Origin: Burkholderiaceae bacterium
GTDB lineage: Bacteria; Pseudomonadota; Gammaproteobacteria; Burkholderiales; Burkholderiaceae_C
DNA: 64,000 nt
Assembly: GCA_024235915.1 (NCBI GenBank)
Contig: JACKLO010000007.1
Location: 186,001-250,000 of the forward strand
Reading direction: 5' to 3'
Below the pieces are notes generated by a model. That model ran no database searches. It saw only the letters and a list, made by a program, of their open reading frames with translations, and was not told where the DNA came from. Within the stretch, counting starts at the first letter, position 1, and every line of letters begins with the position of its first letter. Shown here one piece after another: positions 26,380 to 34,276 of the stretch. Made by a program: the position numbers and the translations under genes.

Positions 26380-27309
26380 TCAAGCCGCAGGCCGTGCGGC
26401 GGCGTCGCCCTCGGTGTCGACTTCCGCATCGGCGATCAGCAGCTCCACCAGGTCGCGCCCGAAGGCCGGCAGCGCGTCGAGCTGGCGCACGACCACGAAC
26501 TGCTGGCGCAGCGACCAGTCGTCCTCCAGCCGCACCACGCGGATCGCCATGCGCTGCTGGTGGCGCTGGGCCGACGACAGCGGCACGATGCCCACGCCCA
26601 CGTTGGCCTCGATCAGGCGGCAGGCGGTCTCGAAATTGCCGACTTCGATGCGCAGGCGCAGCGGCCGGTGCGCCGCGGCGCTGACCTGGCGCAGGAAGGC
26701 GTGGATGGCGTTGGCCTCGTGCAGGCCCACGTGGTCGTAGTCCAGCGTGCGGCTGAAGGGCACCTGGGTCTCGCCGGCCAGCGGGTGTTCGGTGGACACC
26801 ACCAGCACCAGGTGGTCGCTGCGATAGGGGATGGCCTGCAGCGCCTCGGTGCGCACCGGGCCGCTGACGATGCCCACGTCCAGCTGGCCCTCGCTGACGG
26901 CGCGCACGATGTCCACCGACAGCCGTTCGCGCAGTTCCACATTCACGTCCGGGTGGCTGCGCAGGAAGGCGCGCATCACCGGCGGCAGGAACTCGCTGAG
27001 CGCGGTGGTGCTGCCGGCCACGCGCAGCTGACCCTTGATGCCTTTGGCGTATTCCTGCATGTCCGCCGTCAGGTGCTCGAACTGGCCGAGCACGGTGCGC
27101 GCATGCTGCACGAAGGCCTGGCCCGGTGGTGTCAGCGTGACGCCCTGGCTGGTGCGGTACAGCAGCTTGATGCCGATGTTCTCCTCAAGGTTCTTGATCC
27201 GCGTGCTGGCCGCGGGCAGCGACAGGAACGAGGCCTCGGCGCCGCGGGTGAGGCTGTTGTGCTCGGCGATGCGCACCATCAGGCGCAGGTCGGCGATGTC
27301 GAAGTGCAT
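26380..27309 (-). CDS. LysR-family regulator, probable regulator of the itaconate cluster
   Basis: This 309-residue regulator has an N-terminal winged helix-turn-helix (residues 5-62: LRLMVRIAEHNSLTRGAEASFLSLPAASTRIKNLEENIGIKLLYR). The periplasmic-binding-like effector domain follows (about 90-295). It lies tail-to-tail with the lyase gene rather than divergent from the first gene. In Pseudomonas a LysR gene borders the same cluster and responds to itaconate. Likely targets are the repeats at 20748-20837. ATG 27309 was chosen; an in-frame ATG at 27330 would add seven residues. Confidence 0.88.
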   Translation of the reverse strand: MHFDIADLRLMVRIAEHNSLTRGAEASFLSLPAASTRIKNLEENIGIKLLYRTSQGVTLTPPGQAFVQHARTVLGQFEHLTADMQEYAKGIKGQLRVAGSTTALSEFLPPVMRAFLRSHPDVNVELRERLSVDIVRAVSEGQLDVGIVSGPVRTEALQAIPYRSDHLVLVVSTEHPLAGETQVPFSRTLDYDHVGLHEANAIHAFLRQVSAAAHRPLRLRIEVGNFETACRLIEANVGVGIVPLSSAQRHQQRMAIRVVRLEDDWSLRQQFVVVRQLDALPAFGRDLVELLIADAEVDTEGDAAARPAA

Positions 27310-27374
27310 GCCGCGATTGTCGCCCTGCATGCGGGCCTGCAGCAGGCCAAACCGCGCGCCAAACCGCGGGGAAA

Positions 27375-29411
27375 TCAGCGGCCGACGCTGTGCTCCAGGA
27401 ACATCACCAGCGTGGCCAGCGCGTAGTCGGCGTTGTCGCGTTTCGTGAAGCCGTGGCCTTCGTTGGCCGCCAGCAGGTACCACACGGGCGCACCGCGGGC
27501 CTGCAGCCGCCGCACCATTTGTTCACTCTCGGTCCACGGCACACGCGGGTCGTTGCGGCCCTGGGCCACCAGCAACGGTTTGGTCACGGCATCGGTGTGG
27601 CTCAGCGGTGAGATGTCGGTCAGGAACTGGCGCATCGCCGGGTCGCGTTCGTCGCCGTATTCGCTGCGCCGCAGTTCGCGGCGGTAGCTCTCGGTGTTCT
27701 CCAGGAAGGTGACGAAGTTGCTGATGCCGACCATGGAGTACGCGCCGGCGATGCGGTCACCCAGCCGCGTGGCCGCGGCCAGCGCCATGTAGCCGCCGTA
27801 GCTGCCGCCCATCACCACCACCTTGCCCGCATCGAGCCGTGGCTGCCGGGCCACCCAGTCGATGGCGCTGGCCATGTCCTTCACCGAGTCCTCGCGCAGG
27901 CGAGCGTTGTCCAGGTCGAGGAAGGTCTTTCCGTAGCCGCTGGAGCCGCGCACGTTGGGCTCCAGGATGGCGATGCCGCGCTCCAGCAGAAAGTAGTTCA
28001 GGCGCCCGTTCCAGCCCTGCTTGCTCTGCGACGCCGGGCCGCCGTGCATCACCATCAGCACCGGCCGCCGGCCGGTGAAGCGTGCCGGCGGCAGGCTGAG
28101 CACGCCGCTGATGGTGCGGCCGTCGAAGCTCGACCAGCGCACGATCTGCTGGTCGGGCACCTGGCCCAGGTCCAGGCCCGCGGGCACGACCGGAGTGGTC
28201 CAGGGTTCGTGGCGGCCGGTGGCCAGGTCCAGCACATGCACCTGGCCCGGGCCCTGCGGGCTGTTCACCACCAGGGCCAACTGCCCGCTGCCGCGGTGGA
28301 AGCGCAGGGCGGTGACGCTGCCGCCGGGCACCGGCGGCACGGGTCGTTCGGCGCCCGTGGCGCGGTCGACCAGCCGCAGCTCCTGCCGCCCGTCGACGTT
28401 CATGGCCAGCGCGATCGGTGCGCCGGGTGCGTTGGCATCAGCCTCGTCGACGTCCCAGGGGATGTGGCCGGTGAACCGGGTCAGGCGGCCACTGGCGATG
28501 TCCAGGGTCATCAGTTCCCGGAATTCGCCGGCGCGGTCGCTGACCAGGATCACGCTGCGGCCGTCTTCGGACCAGGCGCTGACGAAGTGCGCCGCGCGCC
28601 CGGTGTCGCCCTCGGCAGGCAGCAGGCGACGGCGTTCGCCGGGCCGCGGGCCCGCCAGGTCGATCCGCCAGAGTTCGCTGTGGGTGGGCGAGAAGTAGCG
28701 GGTGACCACGGCATGGGTCTCGTCGGGCGAGACCTTGAAGCCGAACCAGCCCGGGCCGGGCAGATCGGCCAGCACGCGCTGGGCCTGTGGCGAGCCCACC
28801 GGCGCCAGCGGATCGATGGCGGTGAAGCGTGTGCTGACGCTGTCGCGGCGGCCGCCGGCGGCGGTGCGGTCCAGCGGTACGCTGGACACGATGAGCTGCC
28901 CGCTGCGCGGCATCCAGCCGGCGATGCCGTGGCGTTCACCAGCGGTGGTGAGCTGGGTCTCGGCGCGGGTGTCGGGGTCCAGGCGGTAGACCTGTGCGGC
29001 TTCGTCACCGCCGGTGTCGCGCTGGAAGACGATGTAGCGGCCGTGCGCGGGTTCCCACGACGCCTCGACCACCCGGTCGCGGCCCTGGGTCAGCGGCTCC
29101 AGGGCCTGGCCCGGGCCGCGCAGGCGCCAGATCTGCGTGGTGCTGGCGCCGGGCGGGCGATGGGTGACGATCATCTCGCGCCGTGTGGGGTGCCAGTCGA
29201 CGAAGCCGTGACCCGCGACATCGGCATAACGTTGGAAGGCCTGGACCACGGCCCGGGGTATCGGGGGCACACCTTCGACCTGCAGCGCTGCCGGAGGCGC
29301 GAGCACGGCGGCAGGGTCCAGGGCGGGGGAGGTGCTGGGCGCGGTCTGGCAGGCGGTCAGCAGGGCCAGGGCCAGCAGTGCTGGCAGCATGAACGGGGCC
29401 CGCAGCGACAT
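27375..29411 (-). CDS. S9-family serine peptidase, lipoprotein
   Basis: This is an envelope prolyl-oligopeptidase/dipeptidyl-peptidase-type enzyme of about 678 residues. It starts with a lipoprotein signal (FMLPALLALALLTAC, Cys at 21 from this start). A seven-bladed beta-propeller spans roughly residues 60-400. The C-terminal alpha/beta-hydrolase carries Ser in VMGGSYGGYMAL, Asp in AQGRNDPRVPW and His in NEGHGF. An upstream in-frame ATG at 29444 would lengthen the leader by 11 residues. I preferred 29411 for a normal lipoprotein leader length, and neither start has a clear ribosome site. It likely trims peptides in the periplasm. Confidence 0.9.
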   Translation of the reverse strand: MSLRAPFMLPALLALALLTACQTAPSTSPALDPAAVLAPPAALQVEGVPPIPRAVVQAFQRYADVAGHGFVDWHPTRREMIVTHRPPGASTTQIWRLRGPGQALEPLTQGRDRVVEASWEPAHGRYIVFQRDTGGDEAAQVYRLDPDTRAETQLTTAGERHGIAGWMPRSGQLIVSSVPLDRTAAGGRRDSVSTRFTAIDPLAPVGSPQAQRVLADLPGPGWFGFKVSPDETHAVVTRYFSPTHSELWRIDLAGPRPGERRRLLPAEGDTGRAAHFVSAWSEDGRSVILVSDRAGEFRELMTLDIASGRLTRFTGHIPWDVDEADANAPGAPIALAMNVDGRQELRLVDRATGAERPVPPVPGGSVTALRFHRGSGQLALVVNSPQGPGQVHVLDLATGRHEPWTTPVVPAGLDLGQVPDQQIVRWSSFDGRTISGVLSLPPARFTGRRPVLMVMHGGPASQSKQGWNGRLNYFLLERGIAILEPNVRGSSGYGKTFLDLDNARLREDSVKDMASAIDWVARQPRLDAGKVVVMGGSYGGYMALAAATRLGDRIAGAYSMVGISNFVTFLENTESYRRELRRSEYGDERDPAMRQFLTDISPLSHTDAVTKPLLVAQGRNDPRVPWTESEQMVRRLQARGAPVWYLLAANEGHGFTKRDNADYALATLVMFLEHSVGR

Positions 29412-29517
29412 GGCGCTGCGTTGGCCGAGGGTGTGGGAGGGCATGCCGGCGATGCTACGGCCCAGGCGCGGGGCGCCGACGGTGCCGGGGCTTCACCCGC
29501 TGCGCGGCATGCAGCGC

Positions 29518-30654
29518 TCAGGGCGCCAGCTGCCGCCAGGCCAGGTCCTTCATGATCTCGGTGGCGCCGCCGCCGATCTGCATCACCTTGACCTCGCGGT
29601 AGATGCGCTCGCTCTTCGTGCCGCGCATGTAGCCCATGCCACCGAGCACATGCACGGCGTGGTCGGCGCAGGCCTGCATCGTGGCCGTGGCGTGGTTCTT
29701 CAGCAGACAGAGGTCGGCGATCACCTCGGGGTCGGCCGGTGTGGCCTCGAAGCGCGAGGTGACGTCGTGCAGCAGGGCGCGGGAGGCGATCAGCTGCGTG
29801 CGCATGTCCATCAGCCGGTGGCGCACGGCCTGGTGGGCCACCAGCGGCTGGCCGAAGGTCTGGCGCTGCAGCGCCCAGGCCGTGGCCTCGTCCAGGCAGA
29901 CCTGCGCAAAGGCCATGGCGCCGGCGGCCAGCAGCAGCCGCTCGCCGTTGAAGTTGGCCATGATCAGGCGAAAGCCCACGTTCTCGTCGCCGACCAGGTG
30001 GTCCGCCGGCACGCGCACGCCCTGGAAGTGCAGCGTGGCGGTGTCGCTGCACCACCAGCCCATCTTGGCCAGTGGTGTGCGTGTCAGGCCCGGGGCATCG
30101 CCAGGCACGACGATCAGCGACAGACCGCCGGCCCCCGGGCCGCCGGTGCGCACGGCGGTGGTGATCCAGTCGGCGCGCAGGCCGCTGGTGATGAAGGTCT
30201 TCTCGCCATCGACGACCCAGTGCTCGCCGTCACGGCGCGCGGTGGTGCGCAGGCGGGCCACGTCGCTGCCGCCGCCCGGTTCCGTGATCGCCAGCGCGGC
30301 GATGGCCTCGCCGGCCAGCACCGGCGGCACCACACGCTGCTGCAGCGCCGGGCTGCCGTGGGCCACCACCGGCGGCAGGCCGATGTTGTGCGAGAACAGG
30401 CTGGCCATCAGCCCGCCGGCGCCGGTGCGCGCGAGTTCCTCGGCCGCGATCAGCCGCCAGCCCATCGGGCAGGGCGTGCCGCCCAGGTGCTCCGGGTAGC
30501 CCAGCTGCAGCAGGCCGAGTTCGGCGGCACGGCGGTAGAGCGCACGCGGGAAGCTGCCGGCCTCGTCCCAGGCGTTGACATGGGGTTCGATCTCCGTGCT
30601 GACCCAGCGGCGCACGCTGGCGCGGAAGTCGGCCTGTTCGGCGGTGTCGTGCAT
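29518..30654 (-). CDS. Acyl-CoA dehydrogenase (isovaleryl-type catalytic base)
   Basis: This 378-residue FAD enzyme has ALAITEPGGGSDVARLRTTA, VDGEKTFITSG and the C-terminal HVLGGMGYMRGTKSERIYREVKVMQIGGGATEIMKDL. The usual C-terminal Glu (YEGT) is replaced by IGGGATEI, as in isovaleryl-CoA dehydrogenase. The Glu in FNGERLLLAAG lies at that enzyme's alternative base position. A branched-chain or otherwise 2-substituted acyl-CoA substrate is therefore likely. An in-frame ATG at 30681 would add nine residues. The next gene on this strand is a MarC protein, with no obvious pathway link. Confidence 0.88.
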   Translation of the reverse strand: MHDTAEQADFRASVRRWVSTEIEPHVNAWDEAGSFPRALYRRAAELGLLQLGYPEHLGGTPCPMGWRLIAAEELARTGAGGLMASLFSHNIGLPPVVAHGSPALQQRVVPPVLAGEAIAALAITEPGGGSDVARLRTTARRDGEHWVVDGEKTFITSGLRADWITTAVRTGGPGAGGLSLIVVPGDAPGLTRTPLAKMGWWCSDTATLHFQGVRVPADHLVGDENVGFRLIMANFNGERLLLAAGAMAFAQVCLDEATAWALQRQTFGQPLVAHQAVRHRLMDMRTQLIASRALLHDVTSRFEATPADPEVIADLCLLKNHATATMQACADHAVHVLGGMGYMRGTKSERIYREVKVMQIGGGATEIMKDLAWRQLAP

Positions 30655-30715
30655 GGCACCGAGGCTACGGTGCAGCGCCATCGCCCGCGCTCGGGATCGT
30701 CCCGGGGTGGCCCGG

Positions 30716-31408
30716 TCAGTGCAGCGAGAGCACCAGCTCGCGCACCCCGTCCCACACGATCTGCACGCCCAGGCACAGCAGGATGAAGGCGCTCAGGCGC
30801 AGGAACACCAGGGTGCCGGTCTCGCCCAGCGGGCGCAGCAGCAGGGTGGCGTAGCGGAACACCAGCGCCATGATCACGCCCACCGCGGCCAGGCCCATCC
30901 AGCCGCCGGCGAACCGTGCGAAAGCGACGGCCGGCGACGGGTCCACCAGCGTCACGCCCAGGGTGATGGCCGCGGCGATGGAGCCCGGGCCGCAGCTGAT
31001 CGGAAAGGTCAATGGATAGAAGGCCTGGCGCCGCGCGTGCTCCGGCGTGAAACCTTCGGCCAGCGCCTGCCGGCTGTCACTGGTGGCGTGTTCGGCGTTC
31101 AGCAGCCGCCAGGCGTTGGCGGCCACGATGAGCCCGCCGCCCACGCGCACGATGGGCAGCGAGATGCCGAACACGTCCAGCACATACGACCCCACCAGCA
31201 TGGCGCCCGTCATCAGCAGCACCATGTTGCGCGCGATGCGCAGCGCCAGCAGCGCGCGGGTGGGGCCGCTGGCGCCTTCGGTCAGGCCCAGGAAGATGGG
31301 CGCGGTGGCGGCGGGGTTGAGGATGGGCAGCAGCACGGCGAAGACCACGCCGAAGCTCTTGCCGAAGGCCAGCGCCAGTGCGCTGGCGCCTGCGGTGTCG
31401 AAGGGCAT
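30716..31408 (-). CDS. MarC-family integral membrane protein
   Basis: This 230-residue protein has about six membrane helices and the MarC family marks FAVLLPILNPAATAPIFLGLT, IVRVGGGLIVAANAWRLL and FPISCGPGSIAAAITLG. The family was once linked to antibiotic resistance, but its transport function remains unproven. It starts 12 bases after the stop of the DUF3014 gene on the same strand, so the two may share a transcript. Confidence 0.88.
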   Translation of the reverse strand: MPFDTAGASALALAFGKSFGVVFAVLLPILNPAATAPIFLGLTEGASGPTRALLALRIARNMVLLMTGAMLVGSYVLDVFGISLPIVRVGGGLIVAANAWRLLNAEHATSDSRQALAEGFTPEHARRQAFYPLTFPISCGPGSIAAAITLGVTLVDPSPAVAFARFAGGWMGLAAVGVIMALVFRYATLLLRPLGETGTLVFLRLSAFILLCLGVQIVWDGVRELVLSLH

Positions 31409-31420
31409 CCGCGCCGCGGC

Positions 31421-32224
31421 CTACAGCAGCGGGCGCAGCGCACGCAGCCAGTCGAGCACGCGGGCCTGGTGCGCCGGCCCCAGGCGCAGCAGCAGCCGCT
31501 GGCCGGCGGACAGCTGCTGCAGGGCAGGGTCGGTGTATTCGTAGCGCACCCAGGGGCGCTGCGACGGCACCTCGCCCTTGACCTCCAGCAGTTGCACCTG
31601 CGGCAGGCGCGACACGGCCGGGGTTTCCAGCAGGTGGTCGATGACCTCCTTCAGCCGGGTGTGGAACGACTGGCCGGGGTAACCCAGCGCACCATAGGCC
31701 GCCGACAGCTGCGGGTAGAGCCGACGGTAGAACGCGGCGGCCTCGGCCGGCGGCAGGGCATCGAGCAGCCGCACCGCCGCGTCGTAGCGCTGCGCGTTGC
31801 CAGCGGCGATGCGGCCATCGGCATCGGCCGAGAACTGCCCCGGGCTGGGGTTCAGCGGCCACACACGCGGCGCCACATGGCCTCTTGGCAGGTTGTCCAC
31901 CGTGGCCACGACGCGTGCCGCGAAACCATCGGTCTGCATCAGCTGCAGCACCGCGGTGCGGCCGAAACGCTCGACCAGCGCGGCCATCACGGCCTCGTCA
32001 CCATCGGCGATGGGGGCCGCATCGGCCGCTGGCGCCGATGGCGTGACCGCGGGAGGCGCGGCGCTCGTGGCCGTTGCGGCGACGGAAGGCGACGGCGTGT
32101 CGGTCACAGGGGCGAGCGGCGGGGCCGCTGGCTCACCACGCTGCGACCACCACCAGGCGCCACCCAGCAATGCGGCGAGCACGACGGCGCCGGCGGTGAC
32201 AGCGGCAGCGGAGATCCGGGGCAT
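31421..32224 (-). CDS. DUF3014-like membrane-anchored protein
   Basis: This protein of about 267 residues has one N-terminal membrane helix (residues 4-26, ISAAAVTAGAVVLAALLGGAWWW). A Pro/Ala/Thr-rich linker of about 50 residues follows, then a conserved globular part (about 78-267) with RFGRTAVLQLMQTDGFAARVVATVDNLPRG and FYPQL-type segments, typical of DUF3014. The function is unknown. The bulk should face the periplasm. ATG 32224 places the helix at the very start; an in-frame ATG at 32254 would add ten residues. Confidence 0.72.
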   Translation of the reverse strand: MPRISAAAVTAGAVVLAALLGGAWWWSQRGEPAAPPLAPVTDTPSPSVAATATSAAPPAVTPSAPAADAAPIADGDEAVMAALVERFGRTAVLQLMQTDGFAARVVATVDNLPRGHVAPRVWPLNPSPGQFSADADGRIAAGNAQRYDAAVRLLDALPPAEAAAFYRRLYPQLSAAYGALGYPGQSFHTRLKEVIDHLLETPAVSRLPQVQLLEVKGEVPSQRPWVRYEYTDPALQQLSAGQRLLLRLGPAHQARVLDWLRALRPLL

Positions 32225-32349
32225 GGCGCATGGCATGCCGCGAACGACATGCATTTGTACAAAAGGTCAGTGTAGCCCGCTGGCTCCGACGGGACAGCAG
32301 ACCGCGCTACCCCGCCAACGCCGGGCGGATGGCCCAGCGGGGCCGGCAG

Positions 32350-33123
32350 TCAGCGCCCGCTGAAGCGGGGCGGCCGCCGTTCGGCAAAGGCGCGCAGGCC
32401 TTCACGCAGGTCTTCACTGGCGGCGCAGTGCGCCTCGCGCTCGCGCACGGTGGCCAGGTCTTCGCGGCCGCCGGCGATCTCGTCCAGCGAGGCCTTCATG
32501 CCGCGCACCGCGAGCGGCGCGCCCGCCGCCAGCGCGTCGCTCAGGTGCCGCACCGCGTCGTCCAGCGTGGCCGCGGGCACGCAGCGGTCCAGGTAGCCCA
32601 GGGCCAGCAGTTCGTCGGCCGGCACCGTTTCCGCCAGCAGGAAGAGGCGCTTGGCTGCACCCAGGCCCAGGCGGGTGACGTAGCGGCGCAGGCCACTGGG
32701 GTAGTAGTGCAGGCCCAGGTGAGCCGCCGGCATGCGCAGCTCCATGCCGTCGATGCCGATGCGGAAATCGCAGGCCAGGGCCAGGTCGGTGGCGCCGCCA
32801 TAGACGCTGCCATTCAGGCGCGCCACGGTGGGCAAGGGCAAGGCCTCCAGCAGGTCCACCGTGCGCTCGAACAGGTGCGGGTCGCTGCCGGCGGCGTCGT
32901 CGGGTTCACCCAGCTGGCCCAGGTGGAAGCCGGCACAGAACACGCGGCCCTCGCCGGTGAGCACCAGCACGCGGGCGCTGGGGTCATGGCGCAGCTGTTC
33001 GAAATGGGCCTGCAGTGCCAGCAGGTCTTCGCGGTGCAGCCGGTTCAGGTGCGCCGGGCGTGCGAGCGTGATCGTCGCGACGCCGTGCGCGTCCTGGGAC
33101 AGCTGGGGCAGGCCGCCGCTCAT
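32350..33123 (-). CDS. Enoyl-CoA hydratase/isomerase-family protein
   Basis: This 257-residue crotonase-fold protein contains VLVLTGEGRVFCAGFHLGQLG and NGSVYGGATDLALACDFRIG, the CoA-binding and oxyanion-hole elements. The two catalytic glutamates of standard hydratases are not conserved: GGATD gives Asp in place of the first, and MPAAHLGLHYYPSG gives Ala in place of the second. It may therefore be an isomerase, hydrolase or other crotonase enzyme rather than a true hydratase. It overlaps the serC stop by four bases, so it is translated with serC, an unusual partner. Confidence 0.83.
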   Translation of the reverse strand: MSGGLPQLSQDAHGVATITLARPAHLNRLHREDLLALQAHFEQLRHDPSARVLVLTGEGRVFCAGFHLGQLGEPDDAAGSDPHLFERTVDLLEALPLPTVARLNGSVYGGATDLALACDFRIGIDGMELRMPAAHLGLHYYPSGLRRYVTRLGLGAAKRLFLLAETVPADELLALGYLDRCVPAATLDDAVRHLSDALAAGAPLAVRGMKASLDEIAGGREDLATVREREAHCAASEDLREGLRAFAERRPPRFSGR

Positions 33124-34202
33124 CGGTGGGCCTGCTCGAACTCCTGCATCCAGGCCACGAGGGCGCGCACGCCCTCGATGGGCATGGCGTTGTAGATCGA
33201 CGCCCGCATGCCGCCCACGATGCGGTGGCCCTTCAACTGCACCAGGCCGCGCGCTTCGGCACCCTTCAGGAAGGCGGCATCCAGCGCCTTGTCCTTCAGG
33301 TGGAAGGGCACGTTCATCAGCGACCGGTTCTCGCGCTGCACCGGGCTGCGGTAGAAGTCGGTGGCGTCCAGGAAGTCGTAGAGCACCGCCGCCTTGGCGC
33401 GGTTGTGCGCTTCCATCGCTGCGAGGCCGCCGCGTTCCTTGATCCAGCGGAAGACCAGGCCGGCCACGTAGATGGCCCAGGTGGGCGGCGTGTTGTACAT
33501 GCTCTCCGCGTCGGCCACGGTCTTGTAGTCGAAGGCCGACGGCGTGCACGGCAGCGCCTGGCCCAGCAGGTCTTCGCGCACGATGACGAGGGTGAGCCCC
33601 GACGGGCCGATGTTCTTCTGCGCGCCGCCGTAGATCAGGCCGTACTTCGACACATCCACCGGCCGCGACAGCAGATTGCTGGACATGTCAGCCACCAGGG
33701 GCACGCTGCCGACCTCGGGGTCGAAGAAGTACTCCACGCCGCCGATGGTCTCGTTGGCGCAGATGTGCACGTAGGCGGCGTCCGGGTCCAACTGCCAGTC
33801 GGCGCGCGGTGGCACGCGGTCGTAGCCGGTGGCGGCGCTGCTGGCGACCACCTGAGGCTCACCATACTTGCCCGCCTCCTGAATGCTCTTCTGGGACCAG
33901 GCGCCGGTGTCGACGAAGTCGATGCGCGACTTCCCGCGCAGCAGGTTCATCGGCACGATGGCGTTCTCGCCGATGGCGCCGCCCTGCATGAACAGGGTCT
34001 TGTAGTTCGCCGGCACCGCCAGCAGTTCGCGCAGCAGGCTTTCCGCCTCGGCGGCAATGGCCATGAACTGCGGCCCGCGGTGGCTCATCTCCATCACCGA
34101 CATGCCGCTGCCGTGCCAGTCCAGCATCTCGGCCGCGCATTGGCGCAGCACCGGTTCGGGCAGGGCGGCAGGGCCGGCGCTGAAGTTGAAGACACGCGAC
34201 AT
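33120..34202 (-). CDS. serC: Phosphoserine aminotransferase
   Basis: This 360-residue PLP enzyme converts 3-phosphohydroxypyruvate to phosphoserine in serine synthesis, and also acts in pyridoxal phosphate synthesis. FNFSAGPAALPEPVL opens the protein. The cofactor Lys is K196 in YGGAQKNIGPSG, and the substrate-binding residues HRGPQF and GKSRIDFVDTG are present. The length equals that of the family. In many Burkholderiales serC is followed by pheA, hisC and aroA. Here it is followed by an overlapping enoyl-CoA hydratase-like gene. The start is divergent from a DUF5916 gene. Confidence 0.96.
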   Translation of the reverse strand: MSRVFNFSAGPAALPEPVLRQCAAEMLDWHGSGMSVMEMSHRGPQFMAIAAEAESLLRELLAVPANYKTLFMQGGAIGENAIVPMNLLRGKSRIDFVDTGAWSQKSIQEAGKYGEPQVVASSAATGYDRVPPRADWQLDPDAAYVHICANETIGGVEYFFDPEVGSVPLVADMSSNLLSRPVDVSKYGLIYGGAQKNIGPSGLTLVIVREDLLGQALPCTPSAFDYKTVADAESMYNTPPTWAIYVAGLVFRWIKERGGLAAMEAHNRAKAAVLYDFLDATDFYRSPVQRENRSLMNVPFHLKDKALDAAFLKGAEARGLVQLKGHRIVGGMRASIYNAMPIEGVRALVAWMQEFEQAHR

Positions 34203-34276
34203 GCAGGGACTCTCGGGGGGTGACAGGCGACGCCCGGATTATCGGGGCCGAGCCGCCGCCCGTAGCATCGAGGCGC

